From positions 1-43,748 of the forward strand of contig JAEEZS010000065.1 of NCBI GenBank assembly GCA_016291905.1: a stretch of 43,748 nucleotides of DNA, given 5' to 3'. This stretch comes from Bacteroidaceae bacterium (lineage in GTDB: Bacteria > Bacteroidota > Bacteroidia > Bacteroidales > Bacteroidaceae). A model generated the notes under the pieces. It did no database searches. It was not told the DNA's origin and was given only the letters and a program-made list of their open reading frames with translations. How positions within the stretch are numbered: the stretch's first letter is position 1; every line of letters begins with the position of its first letter. Shown piece after piece: positions 1-7,529 of the stretch. The translations under genes and the position numbers were made by a program.

Positions 1-402
1 AAGACAAAGCCTAAATCGCCCATGAAGAGGGAGGCCGAACGGTCGCTTTATGGCGAATACAACCAACTGCAGTTGGGAATCAATCTCGACCTGCTTGCTG
101 ATGCCTATCTGGTATGCATTACCGACGAAAAGGACAACGTCATCTATGAGAAAACCATCGACGCAGCGGGCATCGTAGGCCTCCACATCGACATCTCCGC
201 CTACGAAGAAGGCCTTTACACCGTAACGTTGGAGAATGACCAAGAGTCCTTTACAGGCGAATTTGAAGCACGAACAACGGGCCTTTCACCCCTCCTTCAG
301 GAGAAACCTGTGGAGACCATCTACAACCTGCAAGGCCAGCGGCTCAATTCCTTACGAAAGGGACTGAATATCGTGAACGGCCGAAAGGTTTATGTAAAGT
401 GA
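1..402 (+). CDS. Small secreted protein, DUF3244-like with C-terminal sorting-like tail (5' end outside window)
   Basis: The reading frame is open to the left edge, so the true start and any signal peptide are probably outside the window; the first ATG inside is at 22. The visible part has alternating beta-strand patterns and a central DNVIYE stretch, which resembles the small secreted DUF3244 proteins of Bacteroidales (recognised by eye). The last about 25 residues (YNLQGQRL, then RKGLNIVNGRKVYVK) match the conserved tail found on many Prevotella secreted proteins, which resembles a type IX secretion C-terminal signal. Function is unknown. It ends in front of a strong bidirectional terminator shared with pnp. 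Confidence 0.6.
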   Translation, partial: KTKPKSPMKREAERSLYGEYNQLQLGINLDLLADAYLVCITDEKDNVIYEKTIDAAGIVGLHIDISAYEEGLYTVTLENDQESFTGEFEARTTGLSPLLQEKPVETIYNLQGQRLNSLRKGLNIVNGRKVYVK

Positions 403-448
403 TGCACTTGTTCAGGTGAATCTGCAATTCGTTTGAACGTGAGATAGA

Positions 449-483
449 AAAGGAGGGCGTACCTGCTTGGCACGCCCTCCTTT
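449..483. terminator. Bidirectional intrinsic terminator between the secreted protein gene and pnp
   Basis: GGAGGGCGT at 452-460 pairs perfectly with ACGCCCTCC at 472-480, and three flanking A-T pairs extend the stem to 12 bp around an 11-nt loop. The A run on the left and T run on the right would provide a U tract in either direction. It lies between two convergent genes. Confidence 0.85.
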
Positions 484-537
484 GATTCAGCTGGATGTCC
501 GTCTCAGCCGATACAGAAGTCTGTCTGTTCGCTACGA

Positions 538-2784
538 TTAGTGGTTGCGACGTTCACCGCCACGGTCGCGACGTTCGCCATTACGTCCGTTCTCACCACG
601 TTCGCCACGCTCGGGGCGCTCACGGCGAGGAGGACGCTCCTCGAAACCTTCGGGCTTCGGCAGCAGGGCACGATGGCTGAGCTTGAACTTGCCGGTCTTG
701 GGGTCGATGTCGAGCAGCTTCACGGTGATGGAGTCGCCCTCGTTGAGGCCGGTCTCTTCCATCGTCTCGAAGCGCTTCCAGTCAATCTCGCTGATGTGGA
801 GCAAGCCTTCCTTGCCGGGCATGAACTCGACGAAGGCGCCGTAAGGCATGATGCTGCGCACCTTGCTCTCGTAAACCTCGCCCACCTCGGGGATGGCCAC
901 GATGGCACGAATCTTCGACATGGCGGCGTCGATGCTGGCCTTGTTGGTGGCGGCAATCTCCACACGGCCGATGCCGTCGATCTCGTCGATGTTGATGGTG
1001 GCGCCGGTCTCTTCCTGCATTCCCTGGATGATTTTTCCGCCCGGGCCAATGACGGCACCGATGAACTCCTTGGGGATGGTGATGATTTCGATGCGGGGAG
1101 CGTGGGGCTTCAGCTCGGGACGCGGCTCGGGCAGCGTCTCCAGCATGCAGTTCAGGATGTGCATACGTCCCTCCTTGGCCTGGTTGAGGGCCTTCTCGAG
1201 GATTTCGTAGCTCAGTCCGTCGCACTTGATATCCATCTGCGTGGCGGTGAGGCCCTTGACGGTACCGGTGGTCTTGAAGTCCATGTCGCCGAGGTGGTCT
1301 TCATCGCCGAGGATGTCGCTCAGCACGGCGTACTTCTCTTCGCCCGGGTTCTTGATGAGACCCATGGCGATGCCGCTGACGGGACGGGCGATGGGGACAC
1401 CGGCGTCCATCAGAGCCAGTGTTCCGGCGCAGACGGTAGCCATGGAGCTGGAACCGTTGCTCTCGAGGATGTCGCTGACGACACGCACACAGTAGGCATA
1501 GTCGTGCGGGAGCATCTCCTTCAGGGCGCGCCAGGCGAGGTGGCCGTGACCAATCTCACGACGGCCCACGCTACGCTGCGGACGGGCTTCGCCGGTGCTG
1601 AAGGGCGGGAAGTTGTAGTGGAGCAGGAAGCGGGCCTTGCTCTGGTCCAGCACGTCGTCGACAATCTTCTCGTCGTCCTTCGTGCCGAGGGTGACGCTGG
1701 TGAGCGACTGCGTCTCGCCACGGGTGAAGATGGAGGAGCCGTGAGGGCCGGGCAGGTAGCCGACCTCGCACCAGATGGGACGGATTTCGGTGGTGGCGCG
1801 TCCGTCGAGGCGCTTGCCCTCGTCGAGGACACAGCGGCGCATGGCGTCGCGCTCCACATCGTGGTAGTAACGGTCGATGAGGGCGTTCTTCTCAGTCAGT
1901 TCATCCTCCGTGAGGTCGGTATGAGCCTCGGCATAGGCAGCCTTGAAGTCCTCGCAAATCTGCGTGAAGGCGTCTTCGCGGGCATGCTTGTCGCGGTTTC
2001 CTTCGTGGGCAATGGCATAGGCCTTGTCGTAGCAGGCACTCTTCACCTCGGCACGGAGGTCCTCGTCGTTCACTTCGTGGCAGTACTCGCGCTTCACCGT
2101 CTTGCCGGCAGCCTCAGCCATCTCGTTCTGGACAAGGCACATGGGCTTGATGGCCTCGTGGGCAGCCTTCATGGCGCCGAGCAGGTCGGCCTCGCTCACT
2201 TCCTTCATCTCGCCCTCGACCATCATGATGTTGTCGTAGGTGGCGCCTACCATGATGTCCATGTCGGCACGCTCAAGCTGCTCGAAGGTGGGGTCGATGA
2301 CGTACTCGCCATCCACGCGGGCCACGCGCACTTCGCTGATGGGGCCGTTGAAGGGGATGTCGCTGACAGCCAGGGCAGCACTGGCAGCAAGGCCAGCCAG
2401 GGCATCGGGAATGTCCACACCGTCGGCGCTGAACATGATGATGTTCACAAAGACCTCTGCGTGGTAATTATCGGGGAACAGGGGACGCAGGGCGCGGTCG
2501 ACGAGACGGCAAGTGAGGATTTCGTAGTCCGAAGGCTTGCCTTCGCGCTTGGTGAAACCGCCAGGATAACGTCCGAATGCGGCATACTTTTCTCTGTACT
2601 CTACCTGAAGAGGCATGAAATCTGTTCCGGGAACTGCATCTTTGGCGGCGCAAACCGTAGCAAGCAGCATGGTCTTGCCCAGCGTTACCATCACCGCGCC
2701 GTCGGCCTGCTTGGCCAATTTCCCGGTTTCCAACGTAATCTCCCTACCGTCGGGCAGGGCGACTTTTCTTGTAATAATGTTCAT
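538..2784 (-). CDS. pnp: Polyribonucleotide nucleotidyltransferase (PNPase)
   Basis: This is a full-length PNPase of 748 aa, the phosphorolytic 3'-5' exoribonuclease of mRNA turnover that releases nucleoside diphosphates. The order is normal: two RNase PH-like domains separated by a helical linker, a KH domain with the GPGGK loop near residue 600, then an S1 domain (PYGAFVEF). The protein ends in a long Arg/Gly/Glu-rich tail (repeated RRER, RGER, RGGER), presumably an RNA-binding extension. The ATG at 2784 fits the family start ([13 protein letters not shown]). The gene is divergent from the lipoprotein gene at 2906, with mirrored -7 boxes between them, and ends at the terminator at 449-483. 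Confidence 0.97.
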   Translation of the reverse strand: MNIITRKVALPDGREITLETGKLAKQADGAVMVTLGKTMLLATVCAAKDAVPGTDFMPLQVEYREKYAAFGRYPGGFTKREGKPSDYEILTCRLVDRALRPLFPDNYHAEVFVNIIMFSADGVDIPDALAGLAASAALAVSDIPFNGPISEVRVARVDGEYVIDPTFEQLERADMDIMVGATYDNIMMVEGEMKEVSEADLLGAMKAAHEAIKPMCLVQNEMAEAAGKTVKREYCHEVNDEDLRAEVKSACYDKAYAIAHEGNRDKHAREDAFTQICEDFKAAYAEAHTDLTEDELTEKNALIDRYYHDVERDAMRRCVLDEGKRLDGRATTEIRPIWCEVGYLPGPHGSSIFTRGETQSLTSVTLGTKDDEKIVDDVLDQSKARFLLHYNFPPFSTGEARPQRSVGRREIGHGHLAWRALKEMLPHDYAYCVRVVSDILESNGSSSMATVCAGTLALMDAGVPIARPVSGIAMGLIKNPGEEKYAVLSDILGDEDHLGDMDFKTTGTVKGLTATQMDIKCDGLSYEILEKALNQAKEGRMHILNCMLETLPEPRPELKPHAPRIEIITIPKEFIGAVIGPGGKIIQGMQEETGATINIDEIDGIGRVEIAATNKASIDAAMSKIRAIVAIPEVGEVYESKVRSIMPYGAFVEFMPGKEGLLHISEIDWKRFETMEETGLNEGDSITVKLLDIDPKTGKFKLSHRALLPKPEGFEERPPRRERPERGERGENGRNGERRDRGGERRNH

Positions 2785-2826
2785 CTTAAAAGTTAACTAA
2801 TAATTATACTCTCTGAAAAAATCGCG

Positions 2827-2885
2827 CAAAATTACATAATAACTGTGAATAATCCGTCTAATTTCAGAATTTTTATGTAATTTCG
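2827..2885. promoter_or_regulatory. Divergent promoter region for pnp (-) and the lipoprotein gene (+)
   Basis: A minus-strand -7 box TAATTTTG lies at 2834-2827, about 42 nt before the pnp start. A plus-strand near-match TAATTTCG lies at 2878-2885, 20 nt before the ATG at 2906. The two boxes are part of a 13-bp inverted repeat with one mismatch (CAAAATTACATAA at 2827-2839, TTATGTAATTTCG at 2873-2885). No good TTTG -33 element is visible for either, so confidence is moderate. Confidence 0.45.
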
Positions 2886-2905
2886 CCGCCGAAATCCCAA
2901 AAGAA

Positions 2906-4099
2906 ATGAAAAAACTCACCCTTTTAGCATTGTTTTCAGCCTCATTACTCGTTGTTGGCTGCAACCATACACCCCAGGCAACCATCGAAGGTGCCATCAC
3001 TGAAGCCGAAGGAAAAACCCTCTACCTTGATGCGCTCGGCATCGAAAAAGTCACCATCGCCGACTCCGTCAAGCTGAAGGGAAACGGCACGTTCTCGTTC
3101 CGCGTCCCGCGTCCCGAGTGCTACGACTTCTACCGCCTGCGCATCGACCGCGAACTCATCAACGTCAGCATCGACTCCACGGAGACCATCCGCGTCAACG
3201 CCGCCCTGCCCACCATGTCCATTGCGTATCAGGTGGAAGGGTCGGACGACAACATGAAGCTGAAGGAGCTTGTGATGAAACAGATTGAGCTGCAGAACGC
3301 TGTCCGCGCCCTCGTGCGCAACAGCGGGCCCGAGGTGGGCGTCACACGGAAGAAGATTGAGGATCTCGTGCAGGCGTACAAGGACAGCGTCCGCCTCCAA
3401 TACATCTACGCCGACCCGAGCAAACCCTACGCCTACTTCGCACTCTTCCAGCGGCTGGGCGGCAGCCTCATCTTCGACCCCGTCAGCACGCGCGACGATG
3501 TCCGCGCCTTTGCTGCCGTGGCTACGTACCTCGACCTCTATCACCCCGACGCCCTGCGTACGAAGAACCTCCACAACATTGCCATTAAGGGCATGGCCTC
3601 CACGCGCCCCGCACGCTCTGCCGCTAACGACAGCATTGCCGCCCTCCTTGCCGACAAGATGGTGGAGGCTTCGCTCATCGACATCAGCCTGCCCAACGCC
3701 GACGGCGCCGAGTGCCGCCTCACCGACCTCAAGGGGAAGGTGGTGCTGCTCAGCTTCTGCGCCTATGCTCAAGAGACATCGGCCATGAGCATCCTCTCGC
3801 TGCGCGAGCTCTATAACCAGTACGCCGACAAGGGTTTTGAAATCTACCAGGTGGGGCTTGACGACAACGAGCATTACTGGCGTATGGCTGTCGACAACCT
3901 CCCCTGGATTTGCGTCCACGATGCAGACTGTCAGTGGTATGCCACGCGTGAGGGCATCCTCGCCTTCCGTTCCGTACCGGCTTCCCACTACGGCGTCAAT
4001 ATCCTGCCCACGTACTTCCTCATTAACAGGGACAACGAGGTCATCCTCCGCATTGAGGACGAGAAAGCCCTCGCCGACGCCATCGCTGCCAACATCTGA
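2906..4099 (+). CDS. TlpA/thioredoxin-like lipoprotein with DUF4369-like N-terminus, redox motif lost
   Basis: The protein has 397 aa. A lipoprotein signal peptide ends at LLVVGC with Cys19 as the lipidation site. Residues about 25-120 look like the DUF4369 beta domain, followed by a helical region and a thioredoxin-fold domain from about residue 250 (LTDLKGKVVLLSF; LPTYFLINRDNEVILRI). In usual family members FWASWCGPC follows the beta strand; here the aligned stretch is FCAYAQETS, so both active-site cysteines are replaced (QETS at about 289-292), and the single Cys285 sits at the Trp position. It therefore probably cannot act as a dithiol oxidoreductase, although a binding or structural role is possible. 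It is divergent from pnp. Confidence 0.8.
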   Translation: MKKLTLLALFSASLLVVGCNHTPQATIEGAITEAEGKTLYLDALGIEKVTIADSVKLKGNGTFSFRVPRPECYDFYRLRIDRELINVSIDSTETIRVNAALPTMSIAYQVEGSDDNMKLKELVMKQIELQNAVRALVRNSGPEVGVTRKKIEDLVQAYKDSVRLQYIYADPSKPYAYFALFQRLGGSLIFDPVSTRDDVRAFAAVATYLDLYHPDALRTKNLHNIAIKGMASTRPARSAANDSIAALLADKMVEASLIDISLPNADGAECRLTDLKGKVVLLSFCAYAQETSAMSILSLRELYNQYADKGFEIYQVGLDDNEHYWRMAVDNLPWICVHDADCQWYATREGILAFRSVPASHYGVNILPTYFLINRDNEVILRIEDEKALADAIAANI

Positions 4100-4185
4100 T
4101 AGCGGGTTTGCTTCATCGCCTGCACGTCCTTTTTCAGGGCTAATCCACTTTTTAGAGAGGGTTCGCCTAAAAAAGTGTAAATTTA

Positions 4186-4217
4186 TTTGTTTATTCGTTC
4201 GGTTCACCCTATCTTTG
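4186..4217 (+). promoter_or_regulatory. Bacteroidota-type promoter for greA
   Basis: TTTG at 4186-4189, a 20-nt spacer, and TATCTTTG at 4210-4217 match the -33/-7 consensus of the Bacteroidota primary sigma factor exactly. Transcription should start near 4220, giving a greA leader of about 110 nt. Confidence 0.85.
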
Positions 4218-4227
4218 CAAGCGAAAC

Positions 4228-4281
4228 ATGAGAAACGAGGGTTCCGGCATGAAAATGCCGGGATTCTTTTCTTTCGTTTAG
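4228..4281 (+). CDS. Possible 17-codon leader ORF upstream of greA
   Basis: An ATG at 4228, about 8 nt after the predicted transcription start, opens a 17-codon frame (MRNEGSGMKMPGFFSFV) ending at TAG 4279-4281. It runs through the leader hairpin at 4244-4261. The Phe-rich end comes from the CT-rich tract behind the hairpin, so the frame may be chance. No ribosome-binding sequence is evident, but Bacteroidota rarely need one. Confidence 0.2.
   Translation: MRNEGSGMKMPGFFSFV
4244..4275 (+). promoter_or_regulatory. Terminator-like hairpin in the greA leader
   Basis: CCGGCAT (4244-4250), a GAAA tetraloop and ATGCCGG (4255-4261) form a perfect 7-bp stem followed by the pyrimidine-rich GATTCTTTTCTTTC. 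It lies about 25 nt downstream of the predicted greA start site and about 70 nt upstream of the greA ATG, so it can act as an attenuator in the leader. It could also end transcripts from the gene at 2906-4099. E. coli greA is known to have a leader terminator (the source of GraL RNAs); the similarity here is positional only. Confidence 0.6.
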
Positions 4282-4329
4282 AAAAAGAGAAAAAGGAAAA
4301 GAAAGTAATAACTAAACAATAGAAAAACT

Positions 4330-4794
4330 ATGGCTTATATGTCACAAGAAGGGTTCGACCAACTCGTTGCCGAACTGAAAGAACTGGAAACCATCCGCAG
4401 GCCTGAGATTGCTCGGCAGATCGCCGAGGCCCGCGACAAAGGCGACCTCTCCGAGAATGCCGAGTACGACGCTGCCAAAGAGGCACAGGGTATGCTGGAG
4501 ATGAAAATCAATCAGCTGAAGCTGACCATCAGCGAAGCGAAAATCATCGATCCGTCGAAAATCAAGACCGACACGGTGCAGGTGCTCACGAAGGTGGAAC
4601 TGAAGAACGTGAAGAACAAGGCGAAGATGAGCTATGCCATCGTGCCTGAGAGCGAAGCAAACCTGAAGGCGGGCAAGATTTCCGTCAACACCCCCATTGC
4701 CCAGGGCTTGCTGGGCCACAAAGTCGGCGAAGTGGTGAAAATCAAAATCCCTGCCGGCATGCTCGAACTGGAAATCCTCGGAATCTCCATCTAA
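4330..4794 (+). CDS. greA: Transcription elongation factor GreA
   Basis: The protein is 154 aa, the usual GreA length. It enters the RNA polymerase secondary channel and stimulates transcript cleavage in backtracked complexes. The N-terminal coiled coil carries the acidic tip motif DLSENAEYDAAKEAQ (about residues 37-51), and the C-terminal FKBP-like domain ends with PIAQGLLGHKVGEVV. The promoter at 4186-4217 and a leader with a terminator-like hairpin precede it. The HIT gene starts 13 nt after the stop, so the two are probably cotranscribed. Confidence 0.97.
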   Translation: MAYMSQEGFDQLVAELKELETIRRPEIARQIAEARDKGDLSENAEYDAAKEAQGMLEMKINQLKLTISEAKIIDPSKIKTDTVQVLTKVELKNVKNKAKMSYAIVPESEANLKAGKISVNTPIAQGLLGHKVGEVVKIKIPAGMLELEILGISI

Positions 4795-4807
4795 AATCCC
4801 TTTCACC

Positions 4808-5200
4808 ATGGCCTCGATATTTTCAAGAATCATCGCCGGGGAAATTCCCTGCTACAAAATTGCGGAGGACGAGCACAACTTCGCTTTCCTTGACATCAAT
4901 CCCCTTCAGGAGGGCCACACCCTCTGCATCCCCAAGCACGAAGTGGACTACCTCTTTGACCTCAGCGACGAGGAGTATGCCTCGCTGACGCTGTTTGCCA
5001 AGCGCGTTGCCCGTGCCGTGAAGGCAGCTATCCCCTGCCAGCGCGTCGGCGTAGCCGTGCTGGGCATGGAGGTCCCCCACGCCCACATCCATCTTGTCCC
5101 CCTGCAGAAGGAGAGCGACTTGCTCTTCACCAACCCGAAGAAGCAGCTCACCCCCGAGCAGTTTGCCGACATCGCCCGCCGCATCAGCGCCAACCTCTGA
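4808..5200 (+). CDS. HIT-family nucleotide hydrolase/transferase (HinT-like)
   Basis: The 130-aa protein has the standard HIT layout: IFSRIIAGEIPCYKI at the start, FLDINP and GHTLCIPK in the core, and the histidine triad as HAHIHLVP near residue 95. HinT-type proteins hydrolyse nucleoside phosphoramidates in the cytoplasm; the natural substrate is usually uncertain. The gene follows greA by 13 nt and is likely read from the greA promoter. Confidence 0.93.
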   Translation: MASIFSRIIAGEIPCYKIAEDEHNFAFLDINPLQEGHTLCIPKHEVDYLFDLSDEEYASLTLFAKRVARAVKAAIPCQRVGVAVLGMEVPHAHIHLVPLQKESDLLFTNPKKQLTPEQFADIARRISANL

Positions 5201-5240
5201 TGCCACTTAAAAGGTAAAAAGATAAACTCAAGCGAATTTG

Positions 5241-5266
5241 CAGAGACGCAGCATGCCGCGCCTCTG
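5241..5266. terminator. Imperfect hairpin after the HIT gene
   Basis: CAGAGACGC pairs with GCGCCTCTG across one mismatch and an 8-nt loop, followed by TTATTTCC. It is a plausible weak terminator between the HIT gene and the EamA transporter gene; the T tract is short. Confidence 0.35.
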
Positions 5267-5312
5267 TTATTTCCTGTAAATTCTCACCTAATAAAAACGA
5301 CGAAAATTTACA

Positions 5313-6233
5313 ATGGCTTACGTAGGAGAACTGATTTCAATTGGCGTGGCATTCTCGTGGACGGCAACGGCGCTGCTGAGCGAGTTTGGCTCGAAGCGGC
5401 TGGGAAACCTGACGCTGAACGTGCTTCGCATGGCCATGGCGCTGCTGTTTTCGCTGGTGCTCTTCGGGGTGGTGACGGGAAATCCGCTACCCGCTGGCGC
5501 ATCCACCGAGGCTTGCGGCTGGATGCTGCTTTCGGGCCTCGTGGGATATGTCATCGGCGATTTCTGCCTCTTCCAGTGCTACATCATCATCGGCTCGCGT
5601 TACGGACAGCTTTTCATGACGCTGGCTCCGCTGGCAGCGGCATTGATGGCGTGGATAACGCTGGGGCAGCAGATGAAGGCCATCAGTATTGTGGCCATGC
5701 TGGTAACGCTGGCAGGCATCAGCATCTCTGTACTCGGGCGAGGCGAACACCACAAGGTGTCGCTGCGTCTGCCCCTGAACGGAGTGCTTTTCGCGATGGG
5801 GGCTGCCATCTGTCAGGGCGTCGGGCTGGTGCTGAGCAAAATCGGCATGAATCATTTCGAGGCAGTAGAGGGTGTTCCCGAGTGGCTCGTGCCGTTCAGC
5901 GCTAACTTCTACCGCTGTATTGCCGGCCTTGTCGGCTTCTCCCTCTTACACTATTTCCGCGACGGTATTCGTCCGCTGCGCGATGCTCTCCACGACCGAA
6001 AAGGCCTCAGCGCTGCTACAGCTACCACCATCTTCGGCCCCTTCATGGGCGTGGGCTTCTCGCTGATGGCTGTGCAGTACACGGCAGCGGGCATCGCCTC
6101 TACACTGATGGCGCTGACACCCATCATCATCATCCTGCCGTCGCGCTGGTTCTTCCATCAGAAGATTACATGGCGTGCTGTCGTGGGCGCCATCATCTCA
6201 GTCCTCGGCGTCAGTCTGTTTTTCCTTGGATAA
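5313..6233 (+). CDS. EamA-family (DMT superfamily) transporter
   Basis: The 306-aa inner-membrane protein has ten predicted hydrophobic segments arranged as two EamA repeats (about residues 1-140 and 155-306). Typical features include WTATALLSEFGSK near the start and ITWRAVVGAIISVLGVSLFFLG at the end of the second repeat. Family members are metabolite/drug transporters whose substrate cannot be read from sequence. The ATG at 5313 is the first in frame with a plausible membrane topology. It has no obvious link to its neighbours. Confidence 0.85.
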   Translation: MAYVGELISIGVAFSWTATALLSEFGSKRLGNLTLNVLRMAMALLFSLVLFGVVTGNPLPAGASTEACGWMLLSGLVGYVIGDFCLFQCYIIIGSRYGQLFMTLAPLAAALMAWITLGQQMKAISIVAMLVTLAGISISVLGRGEHHKVSLRLPLNGVLFAMGAAICQGVGLVLSKIGMNHFEAVEGVPEWLVPFSANFYRCIAGLVGFSLLHYFRDGIRPLRDALHDRKGLSAATATTIFGPFMGVGFSLMAVQYTAAGIASTLMALTPIIIILPSRWFFHQKITWRAVVGAIISVLGVSLFFLG

Positions 6234-6247
6234 ATTCTAAAAATTCA

Positions 6248-6269
6248 TAATATGTTATTAAACATATTA
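6248..6269. other. AT-rich perfect palindrome upstream of the mannose-1-P guanylyltransferase gene
   Basis: TAATATGTT and AACATATTA flank a 4-nt loop (ATTA). The surrounding 110-bp gap (6234-6343) is strikingly AT-rich compared with its neighbours. A -7-like TATCTTAG lies at 6301-6308 without a clear -33. The palindrome could be an operator or the end of the EamA transcript; sequence alone does not decide. Confidence 0.35.
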
Positions 6270-6343
6270 ATGAAAGATACTATAATTAAAAAAATTACGT
6301 TATCTTAGCAGCCTGTTATATAGAATCTAATCCTTATGTTAGT

Positions 6344-7429
6344 ATGAGCACAAATCATAATTACCTTGTTATCATGGCCGGCGGTATTGGAAGCCGATTC
6401 TGGCCGCTGAGCCGTGTGAGCGTGCCGAAACAATTCATCGACTTTTTCGCTACGGGCAAGACATTGCTTCGCCAGACATATGAACGTTTTCTGGAGATTG
6501 TCCCTGACGACCATATCATCGTTTCTACCAACCTGTCGTATATGGAGTTGGTGCAGGAACAGCTGCCCGAGATTAACCCGCTGAACATCCTGCGCGAACC
6601 GGCCTTCAGAGGCACGGCACCGAGCATGGCACTGGCAGCCTACTATCTCCGCACCATCGACCCCGAGGCAAACATCGTGATGGTGCCCGCCGACCAATAC
6701 ATCGTGAACGAGGAGGCTTTCCGCGCCGACATGCTGCGGGCCCTCGACTACACAGCTGCTCATCCGCATCTCGTCACCGTCGGCATCAAGCCCACGCATC
6801 CCGAGACGCGCTACGGTTATATTCAGGTGGACGAGGAACGCCCTGCGGACGGTTTCTGCAAGATAAAAACGTTCACTGAGAAGCCCCAGCCTGACTTTGC
6901 TCGCATCTTCACCGAGAGCGGCGAATTCTATTGGAACACTGGTCTTTTCATCTGGAAGGCGCAGACCATCATCGACACCATGCACATGCTGTTGCCGGAA
7001 ATGATGATGCAGCTTGACCGCGTGTTTGAGGGAAACCGTAGCCGCGATGAACGCCGCGAGGATTTGTACCGCTGCTACGAGTCGTTCACGCACCTCCCCA
7101 TCGACTATGCCGTCATCGAGAAGGCGCCGAACATGTACATGCTTTCAGGCTCATACGGCTGGATGGATATCGGACGTTGGGAGGATGTCTGGCAAGAATC
7201 AGAAAAAGACAGCAGCGGCAACGTCGTCCACAGCGGCAACTGCGAGCTCTATGACTGCCGCAACAACCTCATCATCCTGCCCGACAATAAAAAGACCATT
7301 ATCCAAGGGCTGGAAGGGTATTTTTTCTGCTCGACGGACGATGTGGTGGTCATCTGTCCGCTGGACGAAAAGAATATCCGTCATTTCCGCGCCGACCTCC
7401 AGACAAAGGGCGAAGAGGGGCTCTTGTAA
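6344..7429 (+). CDS. manC: Mannose-1-phosphate guanylyltransferase (GDP-mannose pyrophosphorylase)
   Basis: The 361-aa protein makes GDP-mannose from GTP and mannose-1-phosphate for glycan synthesis. The nucleotide-binding motif MAGGIGSRFWPLSR is followed by PKQF, and FTEKP and FYWNTGLFIWKA occur in the middle, as in the family. It lacks the C-terminal cupin isomerase domain of bifunctional ManC/AlgA proteins, which matches its short length. It is separated by 100 nt from the phosphonate genes, which have their own -7 box, so it may be only loosely linked to them. It is nonetheless a plausible supplier of GDP-mannose or a derivative to the same surface glycan. Confidence 0.92.
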   Translation: MSTNHNYLVIMAGGIGSRFWPLSRVSVPKQFIDFFATGKTLLRQTYERFLEIVPDDHIIVSTNLSYMELVQEQLPEINPLNILREPAFRGTAPSMALAAYYLRTIDPEANIVMVPADQYIVNEEAFRADMLRALDYTAAHPHLVTVGIKPTHPETRYGYIQVDEERPADGFCKIKTFTEKPQPDFARIFTESGEFYWNTGLFIWKAQTIIDTMHMLLPEMMMQLDRVFEGNRSRDERREDLYRCYESFTHLPIDYAVIEKAPNMYMLSGSYGWMDIGRWEDVWQESEKDSSGNVVHSGNCELYDCRNNLIILPDNKKTIIQGLEGYFFCSTDDVVVICPLDEKNIRHFRADLQTKGEEGLL

Positions 7430-7494
7430 TCCTGTCAACACATCAGCAGGATAAAATTTTTCCTCATCTGCTCGTTAAATCGCATTTTTATCAT

Positions 7495-7502
7495 TACTTT
7501 TG
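7495..7502 (+). promoter_or_regulatory. Candidate -7 element for the phosphonate operon
   Basis: TACTTTTG matches TAnnTTTG exactly and lies 27 nt upstream of the ATG at 7530. No TTTG is present at the expected -33 spacing, so this may be a weak or activator-dependent promoter. Confidence 0.5.
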
Positions 7503-7529
7503 CGCCTCAGAAAAAGACAAAAACAAAAT

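Noticed and set aside
541..2796. 751-codon open frame on the plus strand opposite pnp, and similar long antisense frames at 2945-4207, 24063-25154, 26763-28691 and 37661-39682
   Set aside because: They mirror strongly recognisable genes codon for codon in GC-rich DNA and have no family features; they are antisense shadows.
7430..7465. TCCTG...CAGGA hairpin as terminator between manC and the phosphonate operon
   Set aside because: The stem is only 5 bp with a 12-nt loop, too weak to call.
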